Below, in pieces: positions 1-9,281 of a DNA stretch of 64,000 nucleotides (its first letter is position 1; each line of letters begins with the position of its first letter). The position numbers were made by a program, and so were the translations under genes. The stretch is taken from assembly GCF_011602365.1 (NCBI RefSeq), contig NZ_JAAONZ010000002.1:124001-188000 (forward strand). The letters are read 5' to 3'. A model generated the notes under the pieces. The model saw only the letters and a list, made by a program, of their open reading frames with translations. It was not told the origin of the DNA and made no database searches. This DNA is from Pseudomaricurvus hydrocarbonicus (GTDB taxonomy: Bacteria > Pseudomonadota > Gammaproteobacteria > Pseudomonadales > Cellvibrionaceae).

Positions 1-2103
1 CGCCACGGTGAATGACATGGCAATACGATGATCGCCATGACTTTCCACTTCGCCGCCACCGATTGGGCCGCCTTCAATAATGATGCCGTCGGGAGTCGCT
101 TCCGCGCGGACGCCCAAAGTGACCAAACCGTCCGCCATCACCTGAATGCGATCACTTTCTTTGACGCGCAATTCTTCAGCTCCCGTCAGCACCGTTTTGC
201 CTTCGGCACACGCCGCAGCCACAAACAACGCCGGGAATTCATCAATCGCCAGCGGCACCTGATCTTCAGGGACATGAATGCCCTTAAGTGGCGCGTACTT
301 CACTCGAATGTCCGCCACCGGCTCGCCGCCCACTTCACGCTGATTGCTCAGGGTGATATCCGCCCCCATTAAGCGCAGGATATTAATCACCCCGTCGCGG
401 GTTGGGTTGATACCGACATGAGTCAGAGTTACATCGGAGCCAGGAGCAATGGCTGCAGCCACCATAAAGAAGGTGGCCGAAGAAATATCCGCCGGCACTT
501 CAATTTTGGTGGCACTGAGGCTGCCGCCGGACTTCAAACTGGCGGTTGCGCCAGCGCGCTGAACCGGATAACCGAAACCGGTCAACATGCGCTCAGTGTG
601 ATCACGGGTGGGAGCAGGCTCCGTGACTCTGGTTTCGCCCTCGGCGTACAAACCCGCCAGCAGCACACAGGATTTCACCTGAGCACTGGCCATCGGCATC
701 TGGTAATCAATGGCCTTCAGCCGGGCGCCACCTTTGATTTTAACCGGTGGCAAACCGCCTTCCGCGGTTTCGATGTAAGCCCCCATTTCACGCAAGGGAT
801 TGGCCACGCGATTCATGGGGCGCTTGGACAGGGACTCGTCCCCGGTCAGCTCGGAATCAAACGACTGCCCCGCCAGCAAGCCCGACAATAAACGCATCGA
901 CGTACCGGAATTGCCCACATAAAGTGGCCCGGGAGGAGCTTGTAATCCCTTCAAACCAACACCGTGTATGCGCACACGCCCCTGCTCGGGCCCCTCAATC
1001 ACGACACCCATGTCGCGGAACGCCTGCAGGGTTGCCAGGGCGTCTTCCCCCTCCAGAAACCCTTCGACTTCGGTAATGCCGTCAGCCAGTGAGCCGAGCA
1101 TGATAGAGCGATGAGAGATGGATTTATCACCGGGAACGCGAAGCTCGCCGGACACGCTGCCACCGGGTTTAACCGTGTATGTAATCTCTTGATCTTGCAT
1201 GGATGAACTGTATGCCTGCTTAGTTAACATTTTAGTAAAGTGGTCGCGAGCGGCCTTGGCGCGGGTAAACACCCCCAGCAGATGCTCGCTGTCCTCGCTG
1301 GCAATGGCCGAGCGCAGACGATGTAGATTTTCACTGAACAGATCCAGCGCGGTCAGCACACTGTCCTTGTTCGCCTTCATGATATCGTGCCACATGACCG
1401 GATCACTGGAAGCGATGCGGGTAAAATCCCGGAAACCACCAGCAGCGTAGCGGAAAATGTTTTCATTTTCCGAATCATGCGCCAGAGTATCGACCAGCGA
1501 ATAGGCAATCACATGGGGCAAGTGACTGGTTGCCGCCAACACCTCGTCATGCTCTTCGACCGGCATGGACAGCACTTCAGCCCCCACCACCTGCCACATG
1601 GCGACAACTCGCTTAAGGTGCTCATCTCCCGTTTCAGGGGTCGGGGTAATAATCACACGATGATCTTTATACAGCTCCGGGTTACTGGCTTCGACACCGC
1701 TTTGCTCCGAGCCGGCTATCGGATGCCCCCCCACAAACTGAGGCGGCAAACAGCCGTAAGCAGCCGCAACTGCGGACATCACCGAACCTTTCACGCTGGC
1801 ACCGTCGGTGATGGTCACCTCCGGTGACACACACCGCTTAATGCGTTGCAGTATAGCTTCTACGGTCAGAGTCGGAACGGCGATAAAGATCACATCGCCT
1901 GCCGTTAATTCACCGGCAACCTCTTCAATGGACAACACCGCCCGATCCACCACCCCCAGACGCACGGCATCCAGACAGGTTTGTTCGCGCCGGGCCACAC
2001 CGATGACTTCCCGGCAGGCACCAACCTGCTTTAAGGCTGCGGCCAGGCTTCCGCCAATCAGGCCAATGCCCACAACGACCAGACGATTTACACAGGTTTC
2101 CAA
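1..2103 (-). CDS. tyrA-aroA: Fused prephenate dehydrogenase / EPSP synthase (TyrA-AroA), 3' end cut by window edge
   Basis: Read on the minus strand this is one open frame of 701 codons running off the left edge. Residues 1 to about 295 form a TyrA-type dehydrogenase: a Rossmann start VVVGIGLIGGS and the catalytic-region motif GGHPIAGSEQSG. From about residue 302 (internal ATG at 1200) it is EPSP synthase, with GDKSISHRS, GNSGTSMRLL, and ESHGDHRIAMSF at the very edge. No stop separates the halves, as in the known Pseudomonas fusion. It oxidises prephenate for tyrosine and makes EPSP for chorismate. About 40 C-terminal residues are missing. No ATG lies before the first motif; TTG at 2103 is my choice, TTG at 2136 is possible. 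pheA lies 84 bp upstream; the hisC often found between them is absent. Confidence 0.93.
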   Translation of the reverse strand, partial: METCVNRLVVVGIGLIGGSLAAALKQVGACREVIGVARREQTCLDAVRLGVVDRAVLSIEEVAGELTAGDVIFIAVPTLTVEAILQRIKRCVSPEVTITDGASVKGSVMSAVAAAYGCLPPQFVGGHPIAGSEQSGVEASNPELYKDHRVIITPTPETGDEHLKRVVAMWQVVGAEVLSMPVEEHDEVLAATSHLPHVIAYSLVDTLAHDSENENIFRYAAGGFRDFTRIASSDPVMWHDIMKANKDSVLTALDLFSENLHRLRSAIASEDSEHLLGVFTRAKAARDHFTKMLTKQAYSSSMQDQEITYTVKPGGSVSGELRVPGDKSISHRSIMLGSLADGITEVEGFLEGEDALATLQAFRDMGVVIEGPEQGRVRIHGVGLKGLQAPPGPLYVGNSGTSMRLLSGLLAGQSFDSELTGDESLSKRPMNRVANPLREMGAYIETAEGGLPPVKIKGGARLKAIDYQMPMASAQVKSCVLLAGLYAEGETRVTEPAPTRDHTERMLTGFGYPVQRAGATASLKSGGSLSATKIEVPADISSATFFMVAAAIAPGSDVTLTHVGINPTRDGVINILRLMGADITLSNQREVGGEPVADIRVKYAPLKGIHVPEDQVPLAIDEFPALFVAAACAEGKTVLTGAEELRVKESDRIQVMADGLVTLGVRAEATPDGIIIEGGPIGGGEVESHGDHRIAMSFTVA

Positions 2104-2187
2104 AATACGTTTTCTCTGTTGCCGCTCAATCCACAATCATGACCGACGCATTAGTCCATCTACCCCGCAAAGCGGGACACCCCAGGC

Positions 2188-3291
2188 CTACAAAACACCT
2201 TGCGGGTAAGAGCCCAGCATCTTGATATCCGCCGCTTTCTGGCTCACTTCATTCAGAGCCGCCTGGACGCGCTCATCGTCTTTATGGCCATTGAAATCGA
2301 TGAAAAACACGTAATTCCAGTTGCCACTGCGTGCCGGGCGCGTTTCAACCCGTGTCAGGTCAATTTTGTGCGTTTGGAAGGGGGCCAGCAGATCGTGCAG
2401 GGCGCCGGGCTCATTGCGCATGGCAATCACCACCGAGGACTTGTCCACTCCGCTGGGTGCCACCGCTTCAGTGCCGATAATGAGGAAGCGTGTCGAATTA
2501 TCCGGCTGATCTTCGATGTTTTCAGCGAACTTGGTCAGACCGTATTTTTCCGCCGCCATCTCCCCGGCAATAGCCGCCGCATTCCACTCACCCCTGAGGC
2601 GCTTGGCCGCTTCCGCGTTGCTGTTGACCGCCACACGTTCAGCATTGGGGTAATGCGCGTCGAGCCATTTGCGACATTGCGCCAATGACTGGGAGTGCGA
2701 ATAAATACGGGTAATGCTGTCCGTCTTGGTGACTTCAGAAACCAGCAAATGCTGGTGAATCCGCAGCACCACCTCACCACAGATCTTCAGGTTCGAATCC
2801 ATGAAGCTGTCCAGGGTGTGGTTTACCACACCCTCGGTAGAATTTTCCACCGGCACCACACCATACTGCACAGCACCGGATTCCACCTCACGGAAGACTT
2901 CATCGATGGCTGACATCGGGCGCGTGACTGCGGAGTGACCAAAATGCTTCAGTGCGGCCTGTTCGGTAAACGTGCCTTCCGGCCCCAGGAATGCGACCTT
3001 GATCGGATGTTCCAGCGCCAGACAGGCGGACATGATCTCACGAAAAAGGCGCGCCATCTCCTCATCGCCCAACGGCCCCTGATTACGCTCCATGGCCTTG
3101 CGCAACACCTGCGCCTCTCGCTCGGGACGATAGTAAACAATTTCACTGCCGTCGCTGTTCGCCTTTTTAACTTCCGCCACTTCCTGGGCACACCTGGCGC
3201 GCTCGCTGATCAAATGACCGATTTTCAAATCAATGTCATCAATGCGATCACGCAATGCTGCCAACTGCAGCTTTTCCGTATCTTGTGTCAT
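2188..3291 (-). CDS. pheA: Bifunctional chorismate mutase / prephenate dehydratase (P-protein)
   Basis: A 367-residue P-protein committing chorismate to phenylalanine. An AroQ chorismate mutase helix bundle comes first (LRDRIDDIDLKIG), then prephenate dehydratase (VAFLGPEGTFTEQAALKHFG, VENSTEGVVNHTLD, TRFLIIG). A C-terminal ACT domain has GALHDLL and ETRP, matching the GALV/ESRP phenylalanine-binding motifs, so feedback inhibition by Phe is likely. The frame stays open 35 codons further upstream, but only through an 18-bp tandem repeat encoding a (G)RADLVG-like peptide. I take ATG 3291, where family members begin; AGG in the first repeat copy sits about 9 bases before it. The gene is followed directly by tyrA-aroA on the same strand. 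Confidence 0.96.
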   Translation of the reverse strand: MTQDTEKLQLAALRDRIDDIDLKIGHLISERARCAQEVAEVKKANSDGSEIVYYRPEREAQVLRKAMERNQGPLGDEEMARLFREIMSACLALEHPIKVAFLGPEGTFTEQAALKHFGHSAVTRPMSAIDEVFREVESGAVQYGVVPVENSTEGVVNHTLDSFMDSNLKICGEVVLRIHQHLLVSEVTKTDSITRIYSHSQSLAQCRKWLDAHYPNAERVAVNSNAEAAKRLRGEWNAAAIAGEMAAEKYGLTKFAENIEDQPDNSTRFLIIGTEAVAPSGVDKSSVVIAMRNEPGALHDLLAPFQTHKIDLTRVETRPARSGNWNYVFFIDFNGHKDDERVQAALNEVSQKAADIKMLGSYPQGVL

Positions 3292-3295
3292 GTTT

Positions 3296-3439
3296 CTACC
3301 TACTGAATCTGTGCTAGCTGCCAAGTCTTTACGACCAACTAAGTCTGCCCTACCAACCAAGCCTGTACTACCAACTAAGTCTGCCCTACCAACCAAGTCT
3401 GTACTATCAACTAAGTCCGTGCTACGTATTAAGTCTGTG
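3296..3439 (+). repeat. 18-bp tandem repeat, 8 degenerate copies, abutting the pheA start
   Basis: Eight consecutive 18-bp units of the form CTACCAACTAAGTCTGCC (plus strand) with 1-6 differences each, best preserved in the middle (3332-3421). The array begins five bases upstream of the pheA ATG, so it forms the whole proximal leader and supplies the ribosome-binding region. A more degenerate ninth unit may follow to about 3457. Confidence 0.9.
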
Positions 3440-3708
3440 CTGCGTACGTTCTGCTCACCGCCAAGCCAGGCCCGCCCATGCAGTTAATGCAACCCTTGAC
3501 TGCCCTGAAATAACGATTGGCTCTTTGATAAACAACTGCTTGCGGATAACCGGTTCCAAAGCTTCGTCATTTGGCACCAATGAGTGGCCTTAAAAACCAA
3601 ACTGCCCGATTAAGCTTAGCAGCATCAATCTGACTAAGGCTTAACCGGGCAAGGTTTACACGGGGTTGAAAAACGCTCTATAGAGCGTCATGAAGAAGCA
3701 GAGAAGAA
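3440..3708. other. gyrA-pheA spacer
   Basis: No gene is visible between the 18-bp array and the gyrA stop. In Pseudomonas-type genomes serC normally sits here; it is absent, and a different type of serC lies near 59 kb. The only structure I see is the hairpin at 3604-3650. Confidence 0.6.
3604..3650 (-). terminator. Probable intrinsic terminator of gyrA
   Basis: A long imperfect inverted repeat (plus strand GCCCGATTAAGCTTAG pairing with CTAAGGCTTAACCGGGC, one mismatch and one bulge, 14-base loop) starts 58 bases after the gyrA stop. In the gyrA direction it is followed after a few bases by GGTTTTT. The T tract is short, so efficiency is uncertain. Confidence 0.5.
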
Positions 3709-6309
3709 TTACTCCTCGCCACCTTCTTCGCCACCCTCTGCAACCTCGGCGTCAACTTCAACGCCACTGCCCTCTTCAATGCGCTCAACGCCCACCAAAT
3801 GTTCATCGGTTTTCAGCTTGATCAAACGCACACCCTGAGTATTGCGGCTCAACACAGAGACCTCACTCACACGGGTACGAACCAAAGTGCCCTGATCTGA
3901 AATCAGCATGATTTCATCGCCATCAAACACCTGCACGGCACCGACCACGGCGCCGTTACGATCTGTGGTCTGCATGCCGATGACACCCTGATTGCCGCGT
4001 CCCTTGGTCGGAAAGTCTTCAACACCGGTACGCTTGCCGTAGCCGTGCTCACTGACCGTCAGCACATAGCCGCCCTCCTGAGGGATCACCATGGAAATCA
4101 CACTCTGGTCTTCCTGCATACGGATACCACGGACCCCCCGCGAGGTACGGCCCATGGCGCGAACATCACTTTCTTTAAATCGAGCCGCTTTGCCACTGGA
4201 GGCAAACAGCACCACATCGCAGGCACCGTCGGTAACGGCCGTGCTCACCAGGCGATCGCCTTCGTCCAGGTCAATAGCGCGTAAACCGACGCTGCGCGGA
4301 CGTGAGAACTGGCTCAACACGGTCTTCTTCACCGTACCATTAGCCGTTGCCATAAAGATGAAATGCTCGTCGTCGTACTCTCTGACCGGCAGGATGGAGG
4401 TAATACGCTCACCATCTTCCAGCGGTAACAGATTGACCATCGGACGACCGCGAGACTGACGACCCGCCACCGGAATCTGGTACACCTTCAGCCAGTAGAC
4501 CTTACCGGAATTGGTAAAGCAGAGAATGGTATCGTGGGTACTGGCAATAAGGAGATGCTCAACAAAGTCTTCATCTTTGACTGAGGTCGCCGCCTTGCCC
4601 ATGCCTCCTCGGCGCTGCGCCTGATAGGCATCCAACGGCTGAGTTTTGGCATAGCCACCGTGGGAAATAGTAACCACACGGTCTTCTTCTGTGATCAGAT
4701 CCTCGATGGTCAGATCCAGTTGCGAGCTCTGAATGTCGGTACGACGCTCATCGCCGTAGCTGCTCTCAATCTCAACCAGCTCTTCCCGGATCACTTCCAT
4801 CAAACGGTTGGGGTTACCCAGAATATCCAGGAACTCCGCAATCATTTCCAGCTTCTCTTTATACTCCGCCAGCAGCTTGTCGTGCTCCATGCCCGTCAGG
4901 CGGTGCAGACGCAACTCCAAAATGGCCTGAGCCTGAGCGGGTGACAGATAATAGCGGCGCTCACCACTGTCATCCTGTTGCAAGCCAAATTTAGGGTCGA
5001 GATCCTCTGGGCGGCAGGCATCATCGCCGGCGCGCTCAAGGAATTCAGTGATGTCCCCGACCGGCCAGCCGCGGGCAATTAACGCGTCTTTGGCGTCTGC
5101 GGGGCTGGCAGAGTTTTTGATCATCTCGATCACAGGGTCAATATTGGAAATGGCAACAGCCAAACCTTCCAGGATATGACCGCGCTCGCGAGCCTTGCGC
5201 AGCAAGTAAACCGTACGGCGCGTGACCACTTCACGGCGGTGGCGAACAAAGTGAATCAGCAACTCTTTCAGGTTCAGCAGCTTGGGCTGACCATCCACCA
5301 GGGCGACGACGTTGATGCCGAAGACACTTTGCAGCTGGGTTTGCGCGTAGAGGTTGTTCAACACCACTTCGCCCACTTCGCCGCGTTTCAGTTCGATGAC
5401 CACGCGCAAACCGTCTTTATCCGATTCGTCACGCAGCTCGGAAATACCTTCAATCTTCTTGTCCTTTACCAGCTCGGCGATCTTTTCGATCAACCGCGCC
5501 TTGTTCAGCTGGTAAGGAATCTCATGGATGATGATGGTTTCTTTGTTGGCCTTGTCGTCGCGTTCAATCTCAGCCTTGGCCCGAATGTAAATCCGACCGC
5601 GGCCGGTGCGGTATGCCTGCACAATCCCGGCTCGGCCATTGATGATACCGCCGGTGGGAAAATCCGGTCCGGGGATGATTTCCATCAGTTCATCAATAGT
5701 AATGTCTTCATTGTCGATATACGCCAAGCACCCCTGCACCACTTCACGCAAGTTGTGTGGCGGAATGTTGGTGGCCATCCCCACCGCAATACCGGAAGAG
5801 CCATTGACCAGCAAATTGGGCACGCGAGTCGGCAATACGCTTGGCATCTGCTCGGTGCCATCGTAGTTGTCAACAAAATCGACGGTTTCTTTTTCCAGAT
5901 CTGCCAACAGGTCGTGGGCGATCTTTTGCATGCGGATTTCGGTGTAACGCATAGCGGCGGCACCGTCACCGTCGATAGAGCCGAAGTTACCCTGACCATC
6001 GACCAGCATGTATCGAAGGGAGAACGGCTGTGCCATACGCACGATGGTATCGTAGACCGCGGAGTCACCGTGTGGGTGATATTTACCAATAACGTCACCG
6101 ACCACACGGGCCGACTTTTTATAGGCTTTGTTCCAATCGTTGTTCAATTCGCTCATGGCAAACAGAACCCGACGGTGTACTGGCTTTAAACCATCGCGTA
6201 CATCCGGCAAGGCCCGGCCCACAATGACGCTCATGGCGTAATCTAAGTAGGACTGTTTCAGCTCGTCTTCGATATTAACGGGCAAGAGTTCTTTGGCTAA
6301 ATCACCCAT
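3709..6309 (-). CDS. gyrA: DNA gyrase subunit A
   Basis: An 866-residue GyrA, the breakage-rejoining subunit that introduces negative supercoils with GyrB. The catalytic tyrosine is Tyr122 (AAMRYTEIR), in the same number as in E. coli. The quinolone-determining region [10 protein letters not shown] carries Ser83 and Asp87, the wild-type residues. The GyrA box QRRGGMG lies near residues 564-570 and the beta-pinwheel repeats follow. The C terminus ends in an acidic tail rich in Glu and Gly, as in other gammaproteobacteria. AAGGA sits about 12 bases before ATG 6309, and TATAAT lies immediately upstream of that. Confidence 0.98.
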   Translation of the reverse strand: MGDLAKELLPVNIEDELKQSYLDYAMSVIVGRALPDVRDGLKPVHRRVLFAMSELNNDWNKAYKKSARVVGDVIGKYHPHGDSAVYDTIVRMAQPFSLRYMLVDGQGNFGSIDGDGAAAMRYTEIRMQKIAHDLLADLEKETVDFVDNYDGTEQMPSVLPTRVPNLLVNGSSGIAVGMATNIPPHNLREVVQGCLAYIDNEDITIDELMEIIPGPDFPTGGIINGRAGIVQAYRTGRGRIYIRAKAEIERDDKANKETIIIHEIPYQLNKARLIEKIAELVKDKKIEGISELRDESDKDGLRVVIELKRGEVGEVVLNNLYAQTQLQSVFGINVVALVDGQPKLLNLKELLIHFVRHRREVVTRRTVYLLRKARERGHILEGLAVAISNIDPVIEMIKNSASPADAKDALIARGWPVGDITEFLERAGDDACRPEDLDPKFGLQQDDSGERRYYLSPAQAQAILELRLHRLTGMEHDKLLAEYKEKLEMIAEFLDILGNPNRLMEVIREELVEIESSYGDERRTDIQSSQLDLTIEDLITEEDRVVTISHGGYAKTQPLDAYQAQRRGGMGKAATSVKDEDFVEHLLIASTHDTILCFTNSGKVYWLKVYQIPVAGRQSRGRPMVNLLPLEDGERITSILPVREYDDEHFIFMATANGTVKKTVLSQFSRPRSVGLRAIDLDEGDRLVSTAVTDGACDVVLFASSGKAARFKESDVRAMGRTSRGVRGIRMQEDQSVISMVIPQEGGYVLTVSEHGYGKRTGVEDFPTKGRGNQGVIGMQTTDRNGAVVGAVQVFDGDEIMLISDQGTLVRTRVSEVSVLSRNTQGVRLIKLKTDEHLVGVERIEEGSGVEVDAEVAEGGEEGGEE

Positions 6310-6841
6310 AGGGTCGGCATTCCTTATTATATCGGTCAGCGCAATTGCGGTTGCGGTCTATTCAATATCCCAAACTTCGATAGTTCAAACACTGTACTGG
6401 TGTTTAACGCCACACGATCACCCATCGACCGTATTGCATCAACCACAGCACCTTCAATAACGCGAGGTCCGGGGCCATATCGCACCTTCCCCATCGCCCA
6501 ATACCACGTTATTCGTCTTCCACAAAAATGTCCCAACACAATGGCTGTTTTCGATGCAAGCCCGAAAACCATTAAAGCGGCCAATAATACCATAAAATCA
6601 GTAGCATAGGCACATCGACACAAACTCAATCCCAGCGCCCGGAACTGCCCTCGGCCAGCCCTTCAAGGTATACTTGCCGAACGAGCTGTCATCGCCGTGA
6701 AGGATCGCCAAATTCGATCAAAAATCAAACACAAAGACCGTAAAACCCACTACTTGTGCGGTTTGCGTAACCTTCACCTCAATACCACACACAAACCGAG
6801 AACGGCTTGCACTACATTATTGACGGGACATGGAAACGGTT
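6310..6841. other. Divergent spacer between gyrA and the MTA deaminase gene
   Basis: About 530 bp that should hold the gyrA promoter and that of the plus-strand deaminase operon. A minus-strand frame of 97 codons (6336-6629) has one hydrophobic stretch but no recognisable domain and no convincing ribosome-binding site; I do not call it a gene. The mtnA gene found here in Pseudomonas aeruginosa is absent. Confidence 0.5.
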
Positions 6842-8173
6842 ATGAACCAGGATTCGCACACAACACCGGTTGATCTGATGATTCACGCACGCTGGATTAT
6901 CCCGGTTGTGCCCACCAATACGGTCTTGCGTGACTGCTCCCTGGTGATTCACAACGGCAAAATCGTGGCCCTCTCGCCCTCGGCAGACGCCAAGCGTCGA
7001 TACGCCGCCGAGCGCGAATACCAGCTGGACAATCACATCATTACCCCGGGGCTCGTCAACGCACACAACCATGCGGCCATGTCCCTGTTGCGCGGTTTTG
7101 CCGACGACCACCCCCTGCAAACCTGGCTGGGTGACCACATCTGGCCAGCCGAAGCGCAGTGGGTCACCCCCGAATTTGTTCGCGATGGTTCGGAGCTGAG
7201 CGCAGCCGAAATGATTCGCAGTGGCACCACCACCTTTTCTGACATGTATTTCTTCCCTGAAGAAGTGGCTAAGGTGGCCTTACACAGCGGCATGCGCTGC
7301 CAGTTAAGCTTCCCGGTGTTCGACTTCCCCACGGCCTGGGGTCAGGGGCCTGATGAGTACATCCAGAAAGGCCTAGCCTTACACGACGACTACCGCTCAC
7401 ATCCGACCGTCAACATTGCCTTCGGACCCCATGCGCCCTACACCGTGTCGGATGAGCCGCTGCAACGAATCGCCACTCTGGCAGCAGAAATGCAGTCTCC
7501 CATCCAGATTCACCTGCACGAAACCGCAGCCGAAGTCGAAGATGCCGTCGCGGCCAGCGGCGAGCGCCCCATAGAGCGTCTCCACCGCCTGGGCCTGCTA
7601 ACCCCCCTGACCCAATGCGTGCACATGACGCAGGTCTCGGCGGAAGACACTGAACTGCTTAAGCTGTCCGGGGCACATGTGGTGCACTGCCCGGAATCCA
7701 ATCTGAAACTGGCCAGTGGCTTCTGCCCGGTTAAATCGCTGCTGGATCATGACATCAATGTGGCGCTGGGGACCGACGGTGCCGCCAGCAATAACGATCA
7801 GGACCTGTTTGGGGAAATGCGTACCGCCGCCTTACTCGCCAAAGGCGTCAGTGGTGACGCCAAGGCGGTGGATGCTCACACCGCCTTACGCATGGCCACC
7901 CTGAACGGCGCCAAAGCCCTGGGTCTGGAGTCTGAGATCGGCAGTCTGGAAGTTGGCAAGCAGGCCGACATCACCGCCGTCGCCCTCAATCAGCTTGAAC
8001 AGTTGCCGCTGTATCATCCCGTGTCCGCCCTGAGCTACAGCAATATTTCACAACAGGTGAGTCACGTTTGGGTCAACGGCCATACATTGCTGGAAGATCG
8101 TCGCTTGACGACGCTGGATGAAAACCACATTCGTCATAAAATCCATCTCTGGCAAACGCGAATCGGGGCTTAG
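6842..8173 (+). CDS. mtaD: TRZ/ATZ-family amidohydrolase, probable MTA/SAH deaminase
   Basis: A 443-residue amidohydrolase of the TRZ/ATZ (chlorohydrolase/MtaD) group, which deaminates 5'-methylthioadenosine or S-adenosylhomocysteine. Metal-binding motifs are visible in order: NAHNHAAMS near residue 75, HLHETAAE in the middle, and GTDGAASNNDQDLF with the catalytic Asp. The C terminus has the typical GSLEVGKQADI. The position between gyrA and ubiG matches the Pseudomonas PA3170-type gene, reported to deaminate MTA; that substrate is inferred here. Two starts are possible: ATG 6842 (preceded by GGAAACGG) and ATG 6830. Confidence 0.9.
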   Translation: MNQDSHTTPVDLMIHARWIIPVVPTNTVLRDCSLVIHNGKIVALSPSADAKRRYAAEREYQLDNHIITPGLVNAHNHAAMSLLRGFADDHPLQTWLGDHIWPAEAQWVTPEFVRDGSELSAAEMIRSGTTTFSDMYFFPEEVAKVALHSGMRCQLSFPVFDFPTAWGQGPDEYIQKGLALHDDYRSHPTVNIAFGPHAPYTVSDEPLQRIATLAAEMQSPIQIHLHETAAEVEDAVAASGERPIERLHRLGLLTPLTQCVHMTQVSAEDTELLKLSGAHVVHCPESNLKLASGFCPVKSLLDHDINVALGTDGAASNNDQDLFGEMRTAALLAKGVSGDAKAVDAHTALRMATLNGAKALGLESEIGSLEVGKQADITAVALNQLEQLPLYHPVSALSYSNISQQVSHVWVNGHTLLEDRRLTTLDENHIRHKIHLWQTRIGA

Positions 8174-8223
8174 CCCGGCAACCCTGTAACATGGATCCGG
8201 CCGTCTCTGGCGAGACAGCCGCC

Positions 8224-8257
8224 AGGTAAAGACAATCGTTAGGTAAAGACATTATGA
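8224..8257 (+). repeat. 17-bp tandem duplication of the ubiG ribosome-binding site
   Basis: The 17 bases 8224-8240 (AGGTAAAGACAATCGTT) are repeated at 8241-8257, where the copy includes the ubiG ATG at 8254. Both copies carry AGGTAAAG, so the Shine-Dalgarno-like sequence has been duplicated in place. Confidence 0.75.
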
Positions 8258-8958
8258 GTAACGTCGATCAGGCAGAAATTGCCAAATTTGAAGCTTTAGC
8301 CAGTCGCTGGTGGGATAAACACAGTGAATTTAAACCCCTTCACGAGATCAACCCGCTGCGCTGCAACTACATTGATGAGCGCTCGCCAGTGGCCGGCAAA
8401 AAGGTTCTCGACGTCGGCTGTGGCGGCGGTATCCTGAGCGAAGCCCTGGCCCAGCGCGGTGCGGACGTCAGCGGCATTGATATGGGCGCGGCTCCGCTAG
8501 AGGTTGCCAAACTGCACAGCCTGGAAAGTGGCGTCAGCGTCAATTACCGGCAAATTACGGCCGAAGAGCTGGCCGAGCAGGAAGCCGGCCAATACGATGT
8601 CGTGACCTGCCTGGAAATGCTGGAACACGTACCGGATCCGGCCTCGGTCATTCAAGCCTGCGCCAAGCTCTGCAAACCCGGCGGCCACGTGTATTTTTCG
8701 ACCATCAACCGCAACCCCAAAGCCTATGCCATGGCGGTGGTTGGGGCAGAATACATCCTCAAAATGCTCCCTAAAGGCACTCACGAGTACAGCAAATTCA
8801 TCAAACCGTCCGAGCTCAGCAACTGGATTCGCCAGGCAGAGCTGCAGCTACAGGATATGACTGGCCTGCTCTACAACCCGCTGACCAAGTCTTACAAACT
8901 AAAGGCCGGGGATGTGGATGTGAACTATATGGTGCATACGAGGAAAGAGGCCGAGTAG
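8254..8958 (+). CDS. ubiG: Ubiquinone biosynthesis O-methyltransferase UbiG
   Basis: A 234-residue SAM-dependent methyltransferase that performs both O-methylations of ubiquinone synthesis at the inner membrane face. The N-terminal segment [10 protein letters not shown] is typical of UbiG; motif I is [13 protein letters not shown] near residues 50-62, followed by the acidic GIDMG and the post-motif [15 protein letters not shown]. The length agrees with the family. It lies in the conserved block with the upstream deaminase and downstream mupP. Its last sense codon and stop (GAG TAG) are the first bases of a GAGTAGC tandem repeat, so the repeat has grown from, or into, the stop codon. Confidence 0.97.
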   Translation: MSNVDQAEIAKFEALASRWWDKHSEFKPLHEINPLRCNYIDERSPVAGKKVLDVGCGGGILSEALAQRGADVSGIDMGAAPLEVAKLHSLESGVSVNYRQITAEELAEQEAGQYDVVTCLEMLEHVPDPASVIQACAKLCKPGGHVYFSTINRNPKAYAMAVVGAEYILKMLPKGTHEYSKFIKPSELSNWIRQAELQLQDMTGLLYNPLTKSYKLKAGDVDVNYMVHTRKEAE

Positions 8959-9121
8959 CGAGTAGCGAGTAGCCAGCCCAGGCTGCCTTCTCTGGCTGCG
9001 CCATTCACCTTGGAGTAGCGAGTAGCCAGCCCAGGCTGCCTTCTCTGGCTGCGCCATTCACCTTGGAGTAGCGAGTAGCGAGTAGCGAGTAGCGAGTAGC
9101 GAGTAGCGAGTAGCGAGTAGC
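8953..9121 (+). repeat. Composite GAGTAGC heptamer array with a duplicated 39-bp hairpin insert
   Basis: Three GAGTAGC copies (8953-8973), a 39-bp segment (8974-9012), two more heptamers (9013-9026), an identical 39-bp segment (9027-9065), then eight perfect heptamers (9066-9121). Each 39-bp segment with the preceding AGC contains AGCCAG ... CTGGCT, able to form a stem. The first heptamer supplies the ubiG stop codon. The nested pattern suggests array growth followed by duplication of a larger block. Confidence 0.95.
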
Positions 9122-9130
9122 GAGCATATT

Positions 9131-9242
9131 ACTAGAGACTAGAGACTAGAAACTAGAAACTAGAAACTAGAAACTAGAAACTAGAAACTAGAAACTAGAA
9201 ACTAGAAACTAGAAACTAGAAACTAGAAACTAGAAACTAGAA
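9131..9242 (+). repeat. ACTAGAA heptamer array, 16 copies
   Basis: Sixteen head-to-tail 7-bp units; the first two read ACTAGAG, the rest ACTAGAA. The array ends 39 bases before the mupP start codon. The same heptamer, in the same orientation relative to the downstream gene, forms the array between hom and thrC at 42957-43026. Confidence 0.97.
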
Positions 9243-9281
9243 AAGTATAAATATTCCCGGGATGTTGAACAGACCTGATTT

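Noticed and set aside
2770-2810. T-loop-like GGTTCGAATCC, suggesting a tRNA
   Set aside because: It lies inside pheA and no cloverleaf can be built around it.
3292-3396. 35-residue N-terminal extension of PheA
   Set aside because: It is encoded only by the 18-bp tandem repeat, and homologues start at the Met at 3291.
5176-6189. 337-codon plus-strand frame opposite gyrA
   Set aside because: Antisense shadow of gyrA, no domain recognised.
6336-6629. 97-codon minus-strand frame upstream of gyrA with a hydrophobic stretch
   Set aside because: No recognised domain and no ribosome-binding site, and it occupies the expected gyrA promoter region.
8953-9242. Possible CRISPR array in the ubiG-mupP spacer
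   Set aside because: Units are contiguous heptamers without unique spacers, and no cas genes are nearby.
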